Source of the DNA: Rhizobium mayense
Lineage (GTDB): Bacteria > Pseudomonadota > Alphaproteobacteria > Rhizobiales > Rhizobiaceae
Assembly: GCF_030272705.1 (NCBI RefSeq)
Contig: NZ_JARFYM010000001.1
Span: 248,001-312,000 of the forward strand
Direction of reading: 5' to 3'
Length of the DNA stretch: 64,000 nt
The notes beneath the pieces were generated by a model. That model searched no databases. It had not been told where the DNA came from and saw only the letters and a program-made list of their open reading frames with translations. The translations under genes were made by a program, and so were the position numbers. Numbering within the stretch: position 1 is the first letter of the stretch; each line of letters begins with the position of its first letter. Shown piece by piece: positions 1 through 8,234 of this stretch.

Positions 1-69
1 AGCGATAGCGCTCGAAGCGACGAGCATCGCAGTGGAGAGCGTCAGAAGACGATGAATTTTCGAGATCAC
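1..69 (-). CDS. Secreted protein, N-terminal fragment (signal peptide only)
   Basis: Only the first 23 codons lie in the window; the gene continues past the left edge. A GTG start at 69-67 is preceded by a perfect AGGAGG ribosome binding site 7 bases away. The visible residues have one or two basic residues, a hydrophobic core and an Ala-Ser-Ser-Ala-Ile-Ala end, a classic Sec signal peptide. A periplasmic solute-binding protein is a reasonable guess beside a catabolic operon, but nothing of the mature protein is visible, so function is unassigned. Confidence 0.6.
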   Translation of the reverse strand, partial: MISKIHRLLTLSTAMLVASSAIA

Positions 70-155
70 TGGTATTCCTCCTTTTGGGTTTTCAGTGTCT
101 GGCGTTGCTGTTAATGACGTTGCATGAAGGTTGTGTGACGGGTTGCAGCGGGTTG

Positions 156-169
156 CGTTTCCTGAAACG
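156..169. promoter_or_regulatory. Inverted repeat, possible operator
   Basis: CGTTTC and GAAACG flank a 2-base centre, a perfect 14-bp inverted repeat between the RpiR-type regulator gene and the secreted-protein gene at the left edge. It sits about 90 bases upstream of the latter's GTG. Position and symmetry suggest a regulator site; the regulator is unknown. Confidence 0.25.
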
Positions 170-255
170 TCGGGGATTTACTTTTATCCGCTAACGATGA
201 CAGGCTCTAACTTGTCGGCGATCCCCAAGTTATATTTTTTATACTTCCCCTCCCT

Positions 256-1128
256 CTAACCTAGCTTGCGGAACAGCCTTGTTTGTTCGAACAGGCCTTC
301 AAGCGTTTTCATGCGCTCACTGGTCTCATCCCAGGTCGAGCTTTGTACGGCTTCGATCAGGGCCTCGACGATGAAGAGGGTGACGACGGAAGAATCCCAA
401 GCCGATGGGGCTTCGATTTGCACGCGGAACGTGTGTTTGGCATGCTTGGCGGCGGGGGTGGCCCATTGGTCGGTGAAGACGATGATCTCGGCCCCGTGGC
501 GGCGGGCGGCGGCAGCGAGGCTGACTATTTCCTGCTCATAGCGACGGATATCGAAGATCACGAGCAGGTCGCCGGGATTCATGTTCAGAACATATTGCGG
601 CCAAGAACTGGAGTTGGAGGAGAGCAGGGTCGTGTTCGGGCGGATGACCTGCATATGGGTGAAGAAATATTCGGCAAGCGCGCCTGTGATGCGCCCACCG
701 ACGAAATAAAGCCCGCGCTTGCGCTCCGACAACAGCGCAGCGACGCTATCGAAGGTTGCCGCATCAATATCCGTCAGTGTCTGGCGAAGATTGCCCATGA
801 TGGCGTCGGCAAAGCGATTGAGGATATGTGTGCCGGGGGCATTGGATGCCCAGCGGTCATGCTTCGTCAGTGGATTTGAGATGGTCGCCTCGACCTCCTG
901 ATGGAGGCGGGACTGAAAATCCGGATACCCCTTGAAACCGAGCTTCTGCACCATGCGGGCCACTGTCGGCGTGGAAACCCGCGCATTTTCGGCAACCGTC
1001 GTAATGCTGCCCAGCCCCGAGACCGGATAGTTGTCGAGCAGGCTCTTGGCGAGCTGCTTTTCGGCGCGCGTCAACGCGTCGAATTGGGCATGGATAACGT
1101 CCGAAACTGTTTTCGACGCATTGCTCAC
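256..1128 (-). CDS. RpiR/MurR-family transcriptional regulator (HTH + SIS)
   Basis: A 290-residue protein with the two-domain layout of the RpiR family. An N-terminal helix-turn-helix covers about residues 10-77, with the recognition part around 51-71 (VSTPTVARMVQKLGF). A C-terminal SIS sugar-isomerase-like domain covers about 125-265 and includes the phosphosugar-binding-type loop near GGRITGALAEY (144-154). The start is GTG at 1128, with GGGGAG 10 bases upstream. It is divergent from the amine-catabolism operon starting at 1310, so it is the likely local regulator. RpiR proteins usually sense phosphosugars, but members next to amino-acid catabolic genes are also known; the ligand here cannot be read from sequence. 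Confidence 0.88.
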   Translation of the reverse strand: MSNASKTVSDVIHAQFDALTRAEKQLAKSLLDNYPVSGLGSITTVAENARVSTPTVARMVQKLGFKGYPDFQSRLHQEVEATISNPLTKHDRWASNAPGTHILNRFADAIMGNLRQTLTDIDAATFDSVAALLSERKRGLYFVGGRITGALAEYFFTHMQVIRPNTTLLSSNSSSWPQYVLNMNPGDLLVIFDIRRYEQEIVSLAAAARRHGAEIIVFTDQWATPAAKHAKHTFRVQIEAPSAWDSSVVTLFIVEALIEAVQSSTWDETSERMKTLEGLFEQTRLFRKLG

Positions 1129-1187
1129 TCGATTTTAGCTCCCCAGGGACGGTCTTATGCCAGTCTCCTATAAAGATATAACTACGC

Positions 1188-1230
1188 TGTCACATTTGGT
1201 GTCAATGTCACAAATGAAGAAATAATTTCA
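1188..1230. promoter_or_regulatory. Divergent control region, candidate RpiR operator
   Basis: Between the divergent regulator and operon lie TGTCACATTTG (1188-1198) and TGTCACAAATG (1206-1216). They form a direct repeat of the TGTCAC part with 18-base spacing and an inverted CATTTG/CAAATG pair. Next to it is the perfect palindrome GAAATAATTTC (1219-1229). This is where an operator controlling both genes should lie. Which element the regulator binds is inference. Confidence 0.35.
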
Positions 1231-1309
1231 GTTCCCAGTTGACAGTCGCCGAAACCTGAAGAATTCTTTTCTTATAAAGATTTTATTAGGTAGCGGTGGG
1301 GCTCCTTTG

Positions 1310-2077
1310 ATGCTTGCTCGGCAGGGGATTCTGACGGAAGCGGATGGCGATTGCGTTGCGGTCGAACGACCGGCCGGAGCAAGCCCGGTTCTGATCATTT
1401 GTGAACATGCTTCGCGCACGCTGCCGGAATATTTCGGCGATCTCGGCCTTTCGACCGAAGCGCTTTCCAGTCACATCGCCTGGGACCCCGGTGCGCTGGC
1501 CGTCGCCAGGAAAATGTCTGATAGCCTCGATGCTACGCTGGTCTACCAACGCTTCTCGCGCTTGATCTACGACTGCAATCGGCCGCCGGAAAGCGCGGGC
1601 GCCATGCCGGAAACCAGCGAGATCTACACGATCCCCGGCAATCAGCACCTGCAGGCGGCCGACCGACAGGCACGAACCGACGCTCTTTATATACCATTCC
1701 ACGACCGCATTCGGGCTCTCTTGAAAGAGCGAGCGGCGAGGGAACAACAAACCGTGATCGTCACGGTTCACAGTTTTACGCCCGTGTACAACGGCAGGCA
1801 GCGGGCAGTGGAGCTCGGCATCCTGCACGACGAAGACCATTGGCTGGCGGATCGCATGCTCGAAGCGGCCACACAGGCGCCGCTCTACCGCACGGAACGA
1901 AACGAGCCTTATGGGCCAGAGGATGGTGTTACCCATACGCTGAAACTGCATGGGCTCGCCAATGGTTTGCATAACGCAATGATCGAGGTCCGCAACGACC
2001 TCATCGGAGATGACGTCGGCCAAGGGGTCATGGCCGGCTATCTGACAGGGCTTATCCAGAGCAGCCTGGAAGCCTGA
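1310..2077 (+). CDS. N-formylglutamate amidohydrolase-family hydrolase
   Basis: A 255-residue protein of the FGase (HutG-type, PF05013) family. Conserved stretches are visible: ICEHASRTLP near residues 29-38, the SHIAWDPGA segment, YDCNRP, VTVHSFTP and MIEVRND near the C-terminus, supplying the His/Glu/Asp residues expected for a metal hydrolase. ATG 1310 is preferred over the TTG one codon earlier. It is the first gene of a probable operon with a permease, a glutamine-synthetase-like ligase and two dehydrogenases, and no hut genes are nearby. It may therefore release glutamate from a gamma-glutamyl intermediate rather than act in histidine breakdown (inference). Confidence 0.82.
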   Translation: MLARQGILTEADGDCVAVERPAGASPVLIICEHASRTLPEYFGDLGLSTEALSSHIAWDPGALAVARKMSDSLDATLVYQRFSRLIYDCNRPPESAGAMPETSEIYTIPGNQHLQAADRQARTDALYIPFHDRIRALLKERAAREQQTVIVTVHSFTPVYNGRQRAVELGILHDEDHWLADRMLEAATQAPLYRTERNEPYGPEDGVTHTLKLHGLANGLHNAMIEVRNDLIGDDVGQGVMAGYLTGLIQSSLEA

Positions 2078-2198
2078 GTATAAAAATGACCCCGGGGAGC
2101 AGTTCAACTGCGATCGGGCCGCACGGCAAAAGCCGGTGGCGCACATGGTACATGGTTTTCCGCAATTCCGCGGACGGCCGGGTTTTAGGGGGAATGAC

Positions 2199-3770
2199 AT
2201 GTCTGATTACACAGAGTTAGACAAAAAGCAGGACGTGCATATTCTGCACTCCATGGGCTATGCCCAGGAGTTGGAGCGGCGCATGAGCTCGTTCTCGAAT
2301 TTCGCCGTATCCTTTTCGATCATTTGCATTCTTTCGGGCGGCATCAATTCGCTCGCTCAGGCGACTTCGGGAGCAGGTGGTGCCGCGATCGGCATCGGCT
2401 GGCCAGTCGGATGCTTCATCTCTCTGGTCTTCGCCGTCGCGATGGCGCAGATCAGCTCGGCCTATCCGACGGCGGGTGGGCTCTATCACTGGGGTTCGAT
2501 CCTCGGCAACCGCTTCACCGGCTGGCTGACAGCCTGGTTCAACCTGCTCGGCCTCGTCACCGTTCTCGGGGCGATCAATGTCGGCACCTATTATTTCTTC
2601 CTCGGCGCTCTCGGCAGCTATTTTGGCATGGTCGATACAACAGTGGTCCGGATTGTGTTCCTGGTCGTCATCACCGGCCTTCAGGCACTCGTGAACCACA
2701 TGGGTATCGGGCTCACGGCGAAGCTGACCGACTTCTCCGGCTATCTGATCTTCGCCACTTCGATCGCGCTGGCGGTCGTGTGCCTGATCGCCGCGCCGTC
2801 CTATGATTTCGCACGGTTGTTCACCTTCACAAACTACTCCGGCGTGGCGACCATCGCTGCTGACGGGTCGGCGACTGGAGTACCGGTCTGGCCGCAGGTG
2901 TCCACCTTCTGGGTCTTCGCCCTCGGCCTGTTGCTGCCGATCTACACGATCACCGGTTACGATGCCTCGGCGCACACCTCGGAGGAAACTCTCAAGGCAG
3001 CGCATTCCGTTCCGCGCGGCATGGTCGCCTCGGTGCTTTGGTCGGCATTGTTCGGTTACATCATGCTATGTGCGTTCGTTCTGATGCTGCCGAACATGGA
3101 CGATGCCGCAAAGCAGGGCTGGAACGTGTTCTTCTGGGCGATGGACGCTCGGGTCAATCCCATCGTCAAGGATATCCTGTATTTCCTGATCTTCGTCAGC
3201 CAGTGGCTGTGCGGCCTCGCGACGGTCACGTCGGTATCGCGCATGATCTTCGCGTTCTCGCGTGATGGCGGCCTTCCGGCATCGAAGGGGCTTTCCAAGG
3301 TCAGCCCGAAATTCCGCACGCCGGTATCCGCGATCTGGACAGGCTCGATCCTTTCGGTGCTGTTCGTCTGGGGCTCGTCGCTGGTATCGATCGGCGACAC
3401 GCCGGTGTACACGATCGTCGTTTCGTGCACGGTCATCTTCCTCTTCTTCTCCTTCGCGATCCCGATCACGCTCGGTCTATTCGCATGGGGCACGTCGAAG
3501 TGGGACAAGATGGGCCCGTGGAATCTCGGCGAGATGGGGTTCAAGCTTTTTGCCGTGCTCTCGATCATCGCGATGATCGTGATCTTTGTTATCGGCATTC
3601 AGCCGCCGAATGACTGGGCGGGTATCATCACCGTCGGCTTCCTTGTCCTGACGGGGATCGTCTGGTTCGGTTTCGAACGTCGCCGCTTCCGGGGCCCGCC
3701 GATCGGCGAGGAGATCGCTAGGCGCAAAGCCGAAATCGCAGCGGCTGAAGCCGCCGTCGGCGAACGCTGA
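2199..3770 (+). CDS. APC-superfamily amino acid/amine permease
   Basis: A 523-residue integral membrane protein with about 12 hydrophobic segments, of the amino acid/polyamine/choline type (related to GABA and choline permeases). The N-terminal segment carries SFSNFAVSFSIICILSGG and the AQISSAYPTAGGLYHW signature; a later GYDASAHTSEET stretch is also typical. The in-frame region upstream of 2199 is not used: AGGGGG at 2187-2192 sits 6 bases before this ATG. The polar Glu/Ala-rich tail is cytosolic. Operon position implies import of the amine used by the following enzymes; the substrate is not determined. Confidence 0.88.
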   Translation: MSDYTELDKKQDVHILHSMGYAQELERRMSSFSNFAVSFSIICILSGGINSLAQATSGAGGAAIGIGWPVGCFISLVFAVAMAQISSAYPTAGGLYHWGSILGNRFTGWLTAWFNLLGLVTVLGAINVGTYYFFLGALGSYFGMVDTTVVRIVFLVVITGLQALVNHMGIGLTAKLTDFSGYLIFATSIALAVVCLIAAPSYDFARLFTFTNYSGVATIAADGSATGVPVWPQVSTFWVFALGLLLPIYTITGYDASAHTSEETLKAAHSVPRGMVASVLWSALFGYIMLCAFVLMLPNMDDAAKQGWNVFFWAMDARVNPIVKDILYFLIFVSQWLCGLATVTSVSRMIFAFSRDGGLPASKGLSKVSPKFRTPVSAIWTGSILSVLFVWGSSLVSIGDTPVYTIVVSCTVIFLFFSFAIPITLGLFAWGTSKWDKMGPWNLGEMGFKLFAVLSIIAMIVIFVIGIQPPNDWAGIITVGFLVLTGIVWFGFERRRFRGPPIGEEIARRKAEIAAAEAAVGER

Positions 3771-3797
3771 CCCTCGGAGCTGCATTTCTTAAACCGT

Positions 3798-3819
3798 GGG
3801 GCCGCCTGCGCGCGGCCCC
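3798..3819 (+). other. GC-rich hairpin inside the operon
   Basis: GGGGCCGC pairs with GCGGCCCC across a 6-base loop, 28 bases after the permease stop. Only a short pyrimidine stretch follows (TTCACC), so full termination is unlikely. It may reduce read-through or protect the upstream mRNA. Confidence 0.4.
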
Positions 3820-3919
3820 TTCACCGGTATGAACGAAACGCACAGCGCCGGGTCGCATCCTGCCGCAAGCTGTCGTTTTGTTGTCCGAAGTCCCAATTCA
3901 CTGTTCAGGCGGATCACTC

Positions 3920-5290
3920 ATGAGCACCAGCTATACGTTCGACGACCTCAAACAGGATGTGGCCGAGGGGCGCATCGATACGGTTCTGGCATGTCAGGTT
4001 GACATGCAGGGTCGCCTGATGGGCAAGCGTTTCCAGGCGGAATTTTTCCTCGAGAGCGCTTGGAAGGAAACGCATAGCTGCAATTATCTCCAGGCGACCG
4101 ACATCGAGATGGAAACCGTCTCAGGCTACAAGTCGACAAGCTGGGAGAAGGGCTATGGCGACTATACGATGAAGCCTGATCTTGCCACGCTTCGCCGTAT
4201 TCCCTGGCTCGAAGGCACGGCGCTTGTTCTCTGCGACGTCCTCGACCATCACACGCATGAGGAGGTGGCGCATTCGCCGCGCGCCATCCTCAAGAAGCAG
4301 GTCAAGCGCTTGGAGGTCATGGGTCTCAAGGCGTACATGGCCTCGGAGCTCGAATTTTTCCTCTTCGATCAGAGCTATGACAGCGCGCGCGAGTCCGGCT
4401 ACCGCCATCTGAAGCTCGCCAGCGGCTACAACGAGGATTACCACATCTTCCAGACCTCCAAGGAAGAAGAGGTCATGCGGGCGATCCGCACGGGGCTGCA
4501 AGGCGCCGGCATCCCGGTCGAAAATTCCAAGGGCGAGGCTTCCGCCGGCCAGGAAGAGATCAATGTCCGCTATGCCGACGCGCTGACCATGGCCGACCGC
4601 CACGCGATCATCAAGAACGGTTGCAAGGAAATCGCCTGGTCGAAGGGCAAGGCCATCACCTTCCTGGCGAAGTGGAGCTATAGCGCCGCCGGCAGTTCCT
4701 CGCATATCCACCAGTCGCTCTGGAGCCTCGACGGCAAGAGCTCGATGTTCTTCGAAGAGGGCGGCAAGTACGGCATGTCGCCGATGATGAAGCACTATGT
4801 CGCCGGCCTTCTGACCCATGCCAGCGAAATCACCTACTTCCTGGCGCCCTACATCAACTCCTATAAGCGCTTCATGGCCGGCACGTTCGCGCCGACCAAG
4901 GCGATCTGGAGCAAGGACAACCGCACGGCGGGTTATCGTCTTTGTGGCGAAGACACCAAGTCGATCCGAATCGAATGCCGCGTCGGCGGTTCCGATCTCA
5001 ATCCCCATCTCGCCTTCGCGGCGCTGATTGCCGCCGGCCTCGACGGTATCGAGAACAAGCTTGAGCTGGAAGCGCCGTTCGTGGGGGATGCTTACGGCGC
5101 CCGTGAGGTTCGCGAAATTCCGCGCACCCTGCGCGATGCCACCACGGCCATGACCAATTCGAAGATGCTGCGCGCGGCTTTCGGCGACGACGTCATCGAT
5201 CATTACACCCGCGCTGCCGACTGGGAGCAGGAAGAGTATGATCGCCGCGTTACCGATTGGGAAGTGGCGCGCGGATTCGAAAGGGCGTAA
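3920..5290 (+). CDS. Glutamine synthetase-like gamma-glutamyl-amine ligase
   Basis: A 456-residue member of the glutamine synthetase fold. Motifs follow the family order: metal-site Glu in SELEFFLF (142-149), GEASAGQEEINV (205-216), ATP/substrate loop SSHIHQS (260-266), NRTAGYR (334-340) and RIECRVGGSDLNPHL (350-364). It diverges from housekeeping GlnA: the usual adenylylation-site region is not recognisable, and GSGMH and PDPSANP are replaced. Such paralogues (PuuA, IpuC, GlnA3/GlnA4 types) join glutamate to amines other than ammonia. ATG 3920 has a GGCGGA site; an in-frame TTG further upstream lacks one. Neighbouring dehydrogenases suggest an amino-alcohol substrate (inference). Confidence 0.85.
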   Translation: MSTSYTFDDLKQDVAEGRIDTVLACQVDMQGRLMGKRFQAEFFLESAWKETHSCNYLQATDIEMETVSGYKSTSWEKGYGDYTMKPDLATLRRIPWLEGTALVLCDVLDHHTHEEVAHSPRAILKKQVKRLEVMGLKAYMASELEFFLFDQSYDSARESGYRHLKLASGYNEDYHIFQTSKEEEVMRAIRTGLQGAGIPVENSKGEASAGQEEINVRYADALTMADRHAIIKNGCKEIAWSKGKAITFLAKWSYSAAGSSSHIHQSLWSLDGKSSMFFEEGGKYGMSPMMKHYVAGLLTHASEITYFLAPYINSYKRFMAGTFAPTKAIWSKDNRTAGYRLCGEDTKSIRIECRVGGSDLNPHLAFAALIAAGLDGIENKLELEAPFVGDAYGAREVREIPRTLRDATTAMTNSKMLRAAFGDDVIDHYTRAADWEQEEYDRRVTDWEVARGFERA

Positions 5291-5454
5291 GGCTGGTTGC
5301 AATATGCTTCCTGCCAGGTTTTCATTCCATCGTCGGGCAGGAGCGGCGCTAGGATGTGCTGCGCATTCACCGAGTCGCTTCACGCGATCGAGCGGCGGCG
5401 GGCTGAGAAACATCCGGCGATCAAATTGGTGACTATAAAAACAGGATTTCGATC

Positions 5455-6840
5455 ATGACCATGATCACATGCATATCCCCGGTGAACGGGGAGGTTTATG
5501 CGGAGCGTCCGGCGCTGTCGCTGGAGGCCGCAAAGGAAGCTGTCGCCCGTGCCCGCAAGGCGCAGAAGGATTGGGCGCGTCGCCCGCTGGAGGATCGCGT
5601 TCAGCTCGTTCTGAAGGGCGTTGCCCGGCTCAACGAAATGGCAGATGTCGTCGTGTCGGAGCTCGCCTGGCAGATGGGCCGCCCGATCAAATACGGCGGC
5701 GAATATAGGGGCTTCAACGAGCGCTCAAATTATGTGGCATCGATCGCAGCCGATGCATTGTCGCCGATGGTGGTGGAAGACAGCGCGAATTTCGCACGCC
5801 GCATCGAGCGCGAGCCGCACGGCGTTGTCTTCGTCATCGCGCCGTGGAACTATCCCTACATGACCGCGATCAACACGGTCGCTCCGGCATTGATGGCCGG
5901 AAATACCGTTATTCTGAAGCATGCCAGCCAGACGCTTCTGGTCGGTGAGCGGTTGGTCCAGGCCTTCGTCGAAGCCGGCGTTCCCGCCGACGTTTTCCAG
6001 AACATCTATCTCGACCACGAGACGACTTCGGTGCTGATCGCCGCCGGCAGCTTCAACTTCATCAACTTCACCGGATCCGTCGAAGGCGGGCGATCGATCG
6101 AACGCGCTGCCGCCGGCACCTTCACTAGTCTCGGCCTCGAACTTGGCGGCAAGGATCCGGGCTATGTCATGGAAGATGCCGACCTCGATGCTGCCGTCGA
6201 CACATTGATGGATGGCGCCACCTATAATTCCGGCCAATGCTGCTGCGGCATCGAGCGGATCTATGTGCACGAATCGCTCTACGACGCCTTCGTCGAGAAG
6301 TCGGTAGCCTGGGTGTCGAACTACAAGCTCGGCAATCCGCTTGATCCGGACACCACACTTGGCCCGATGGCGAACAAGCGTTTCGCCAAGGTGGTGCGCG
6401 AGCAGATCGCTGACGCCGTTGCCAAGGGTGCCAAGGCGCTGGTCGACCCCAAGCTTTTCCCGGCTGATGACGGTGGCGCTTATCTCGCTCCACAGATCCT
6501 CGTCGATGTCGATCACTCGATGGCCTTCATGCGCGAGGAAACCTTCGGCCCGGCCGTTGGTATCATGAAGGTGAAGAGCGATGCCGAAGCGCTGGAATTG
6601 ATGAACGACAGCCCCTATGGCCTGACGGCTTCGTTGTGGACCAGGGATGCCGAGCGCGCCTCGCGCATCGGCCGCGACATCGAAACCGGCACCGTCTTCA
6701 TGAACCGCGCCGACTATCTCGACCCGGCGCTTTGCTGGACCGGCGTCAAGGAAACCGGTCGTGGCGGCTCGCTCTCGATCATCGGATTCCACAACCTGAC
6801 GCGCCCGAAATCCTACCATTTGAAGAAGGTAACAGCATGA
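5455..6840 (+). CDS. NAD(P)-dependent aldehyde dehydrogenase
   Basis: A 461-residue aldehyde dehydrogenase oxidising an aldehyde to an acid. Visible are the Rossmann segment VIAPWNYP (128-135), the general-base Glu229 in LELGGKDP, and the catalytic cysteine cluster SGQCCCG (259-265), where the middle Cys263 aligns with the nucleophile. The EETFGP motif lies further on. AGGA sits 8 bases before ATG 5455. Its stop overlaps the next start as ATGA, so it is translationally coupled to the iron alcohol dehydrogenase; the pair would oxidise alcohol to aldehyde to acid. It is slightly short for the class, but no key residue is missing. Confidence 0.9.
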   Translation: MTMITCISPVNGEVYAERPALSLEAAKEAVARARKAQKDWARRPLEDRVQLVLKGVARLNEMADVVVSELAWQMGRPIKYGGEYRGFNERSNYVASIAADALSPMVVEDSANFARRIEREPHGVVFVIAPWNYPYMTAINTVAPALMAGNTVILKHASQTLLVGERLVQAFVEAGVPADVFQNIYLDHETTSVLIAAGSFNFINFTGSVEGGRSIERAAAGTFTSLGLELGGKDPGYVMEDADLDAAVDTLMDGATYNSGQCCCGIERIYVHESLYDAFVEKSVAWVSNYKLGNPLDPDTTLGPMANKRFAKVVREQIADAVAKGAKALVDPKLFPADDGGAYLAPQILVDVDHSMAFMREETFGPAVGIMKVKSDAEALELMNDSPYGLTASLWTRDAERASRIGRDIETGTVFMNRADYLDPALCWTGVKETGRGGSLSIIGFHNLTRPKSYHLKKVTA

Positions 6841-7985
6841 GCAATATCTCAGCCAATTGGAGCTATCCGAACGCCTTCAAGCTCGGCCGCGGCCGGATTA
6901 CGGAACTGGCGGATGCCTGCAAGAGCCTGGGCATGAAGAAGCCGCTCCTGGTCACCGACCGGGGTCTCGCCTCGATGGCGATCACCAAGACGGCTCTGGA
7001 TATTCTCGAAGACGCCGGCCTCGGTCGCTCCATCTTCGCCGATGTCGATCCGAATCCGAACGAGAAGAACCTCGATGCCGGCGTCAAGGCCTTCAAGGAT
7101 GGTGGCCATGACGGCGTCGTCGCCTTTGGCGGCGGCTCGGGGCTCGATCTCGGAAAATGCGTTGCCTTCATGGCAGGCCAGACGCGGCCGGTCTGGGATT
7201 TCGAGGATATCGGCGATTGGTGGACCCGTGCCAATGTCGAGGGCATCGCCCCGATCGTCGCCGTGCCGACCACTGCCGGCACCGGCTCCGAAGTCGGCCG
7301 CGCCAGCGTCATCACCAATTCCGCAACGCATGTGAAGAAGATCATCTTCCATCCGAAGTTTTTGCCGGGCGTTGTCATCGCCGACCCGGAACTGACCGTC
7401 GGCATGCCGAAGATCATCACCGCCGGCACCGGAATGGATGCTTTCGCCCATTGCCTGGAAGCCTATTCGTCGCCCTTCTATCACCCGATGTCGGCCGGCA
7501 TCGCGCTGGAAGGCATGCGGCTCGTCAAGGAATTCCTGCCGCGCGCCCATAGAGAAGGCACCGACCTCGAAGCTCGAGCCAACATGATGAGCGCCGCCGC
7601 CATGGGCGCCGTCGCCTTCCAGAAGGGACTTGGCGCCATTCACGCGCTGTCGCATCCGATCGGCGCCGTCTACAACACGCATCATGGTATGACCAACGCT
7701 GTCGTCATGCCGGCCGTCCTGCGCTTCAATCGCAAGGCCATCGAAGACAAGATCGCCCGTGCGGCTGCTTACCTCGGCATTGCCGGCGGTTTCGACGGTT
7801 TCTATGATTATGTGCTGAAGCTGCGGGCCGAACTCGGCGTGCCCGAAAACCTCTCGGCCATGGGCATTGCGCCCGATCGCATCGATGAGCTCTCAGCCAT
7901 GGCGATCGAAGATCCGAGCGCCGGCGGCAATCCCGTGCCAATGACGCTGGAAAACACCAAAGCGCTGTTCCACGACTGCTTCTAG
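6837..7985 (+). CDS. Iron-containing alcohol dehydrogenase
   Basis: A 382-residue group III (iron-type) alcohol dehydrogenase. The NAD-binding GGGSGLDLGK segment, the PTTAGTGSEV loop and the metal-ligand segments GMDAFAHCLEAYSS and LSHPIGAVYNTHHG, with several histidines, are all present. ATG 6837 overlaps the upstream stop by four bases; the open frame further upstream lies inside the previous gene and is not used. It probably acts first on the gamma-glutamylated alcohol, handing the aldehyde to the preceding enzyme (inference from context). It is the last gene of the operon, with a strong terminator 20 bases after the stop. Confidence 0.9.
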   Translation: MSNISANWSYPNAFKLGRGRITELADACKSLGMKKPLLVTDRGLASMAITKTALDILEDAGLGRSIFADVDPNPNEKNLDAGVKAFKDGGHDGVVAFGGGSGLDLGKCVAFMAGQTRPVWDFEDIGDWWTRANVEGIAPIVAVPTTAGTGSEVGRASVITNSATHVKKIIFHPKFLPGVVIADPELTVGMPKIITAGTGMDAFAHCLEAYSSPFYHPMSAGIALEGMRLVKEFLPRAHREGTDLEARANMMSAAAMGAVAFQKGLGAIHALSHPIGAVYNTHHGMTNAVVMPAVLRFNRKAIEDKIARAAAYLGIAGGFDGFYDYVLKLRAELGVPENLSAMGIAPDRIDELSAMAIEDPSAGGNPVPMTLENTKALFHDCF

Positions 7986-8005
7986 TCGCATCGCTCAGCT
8001 TTCGA

Positions 8006-8038
8006 TCGTGCCGCGAGACGATTGCGGCACGATTTTTT
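8006..8038 (+). terminator. Rho-independent terminator of the amine operon
   Basis: TCGTGCCGC and GCGGCACGA (8006-8014 and 8024-8032) form a 9-bp stem with a 9-base loop, followed by six T residues at 8033-8038. It ends the operon that finishes at 7985. Confidence 0.9.
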
Positions 8039-8124
8039 GTGCCTATCTGCCAGGTCGGCGGCAGAAATCTTGGCGCTGCACTTTGGTTTCGCCGACGCAA
8101 CACCGCGCTGTCGGCAAGGAGCCA

Positions 8125-8140
8125 TTAAGGCTTTGTTAAC
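8125..8140 (+). promoter_or_regulatory. Perfect CtrA-type binding box
   Basis: TTAA, seven bases, then TTAAC match the full alphaproteobacterial CtrA consensus, and the site continues into CAT as in the extended Caulobacter consensus. It lies about 95 bases upstream of the ParA-like gene's ATG, a normal distance for a promoter element. A further TTAAC half-site follows at 8160-8164. Confidence 0.55.
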
Positions 8141-8234
8141 CATATCTCGAAACAATGCGTTAACTGCACCGATGACTCAGATGGTGCGGAAAAGAGCGAT
8201 GTTCGTGCTCGCCGCCATCTGCCGGAGACCGACA

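Noticed and set aside
4121..5413. 430-residue antisense frame across the glutamine-synthetase-like gene
   Set aside because: Shadow frame without conserved motif.
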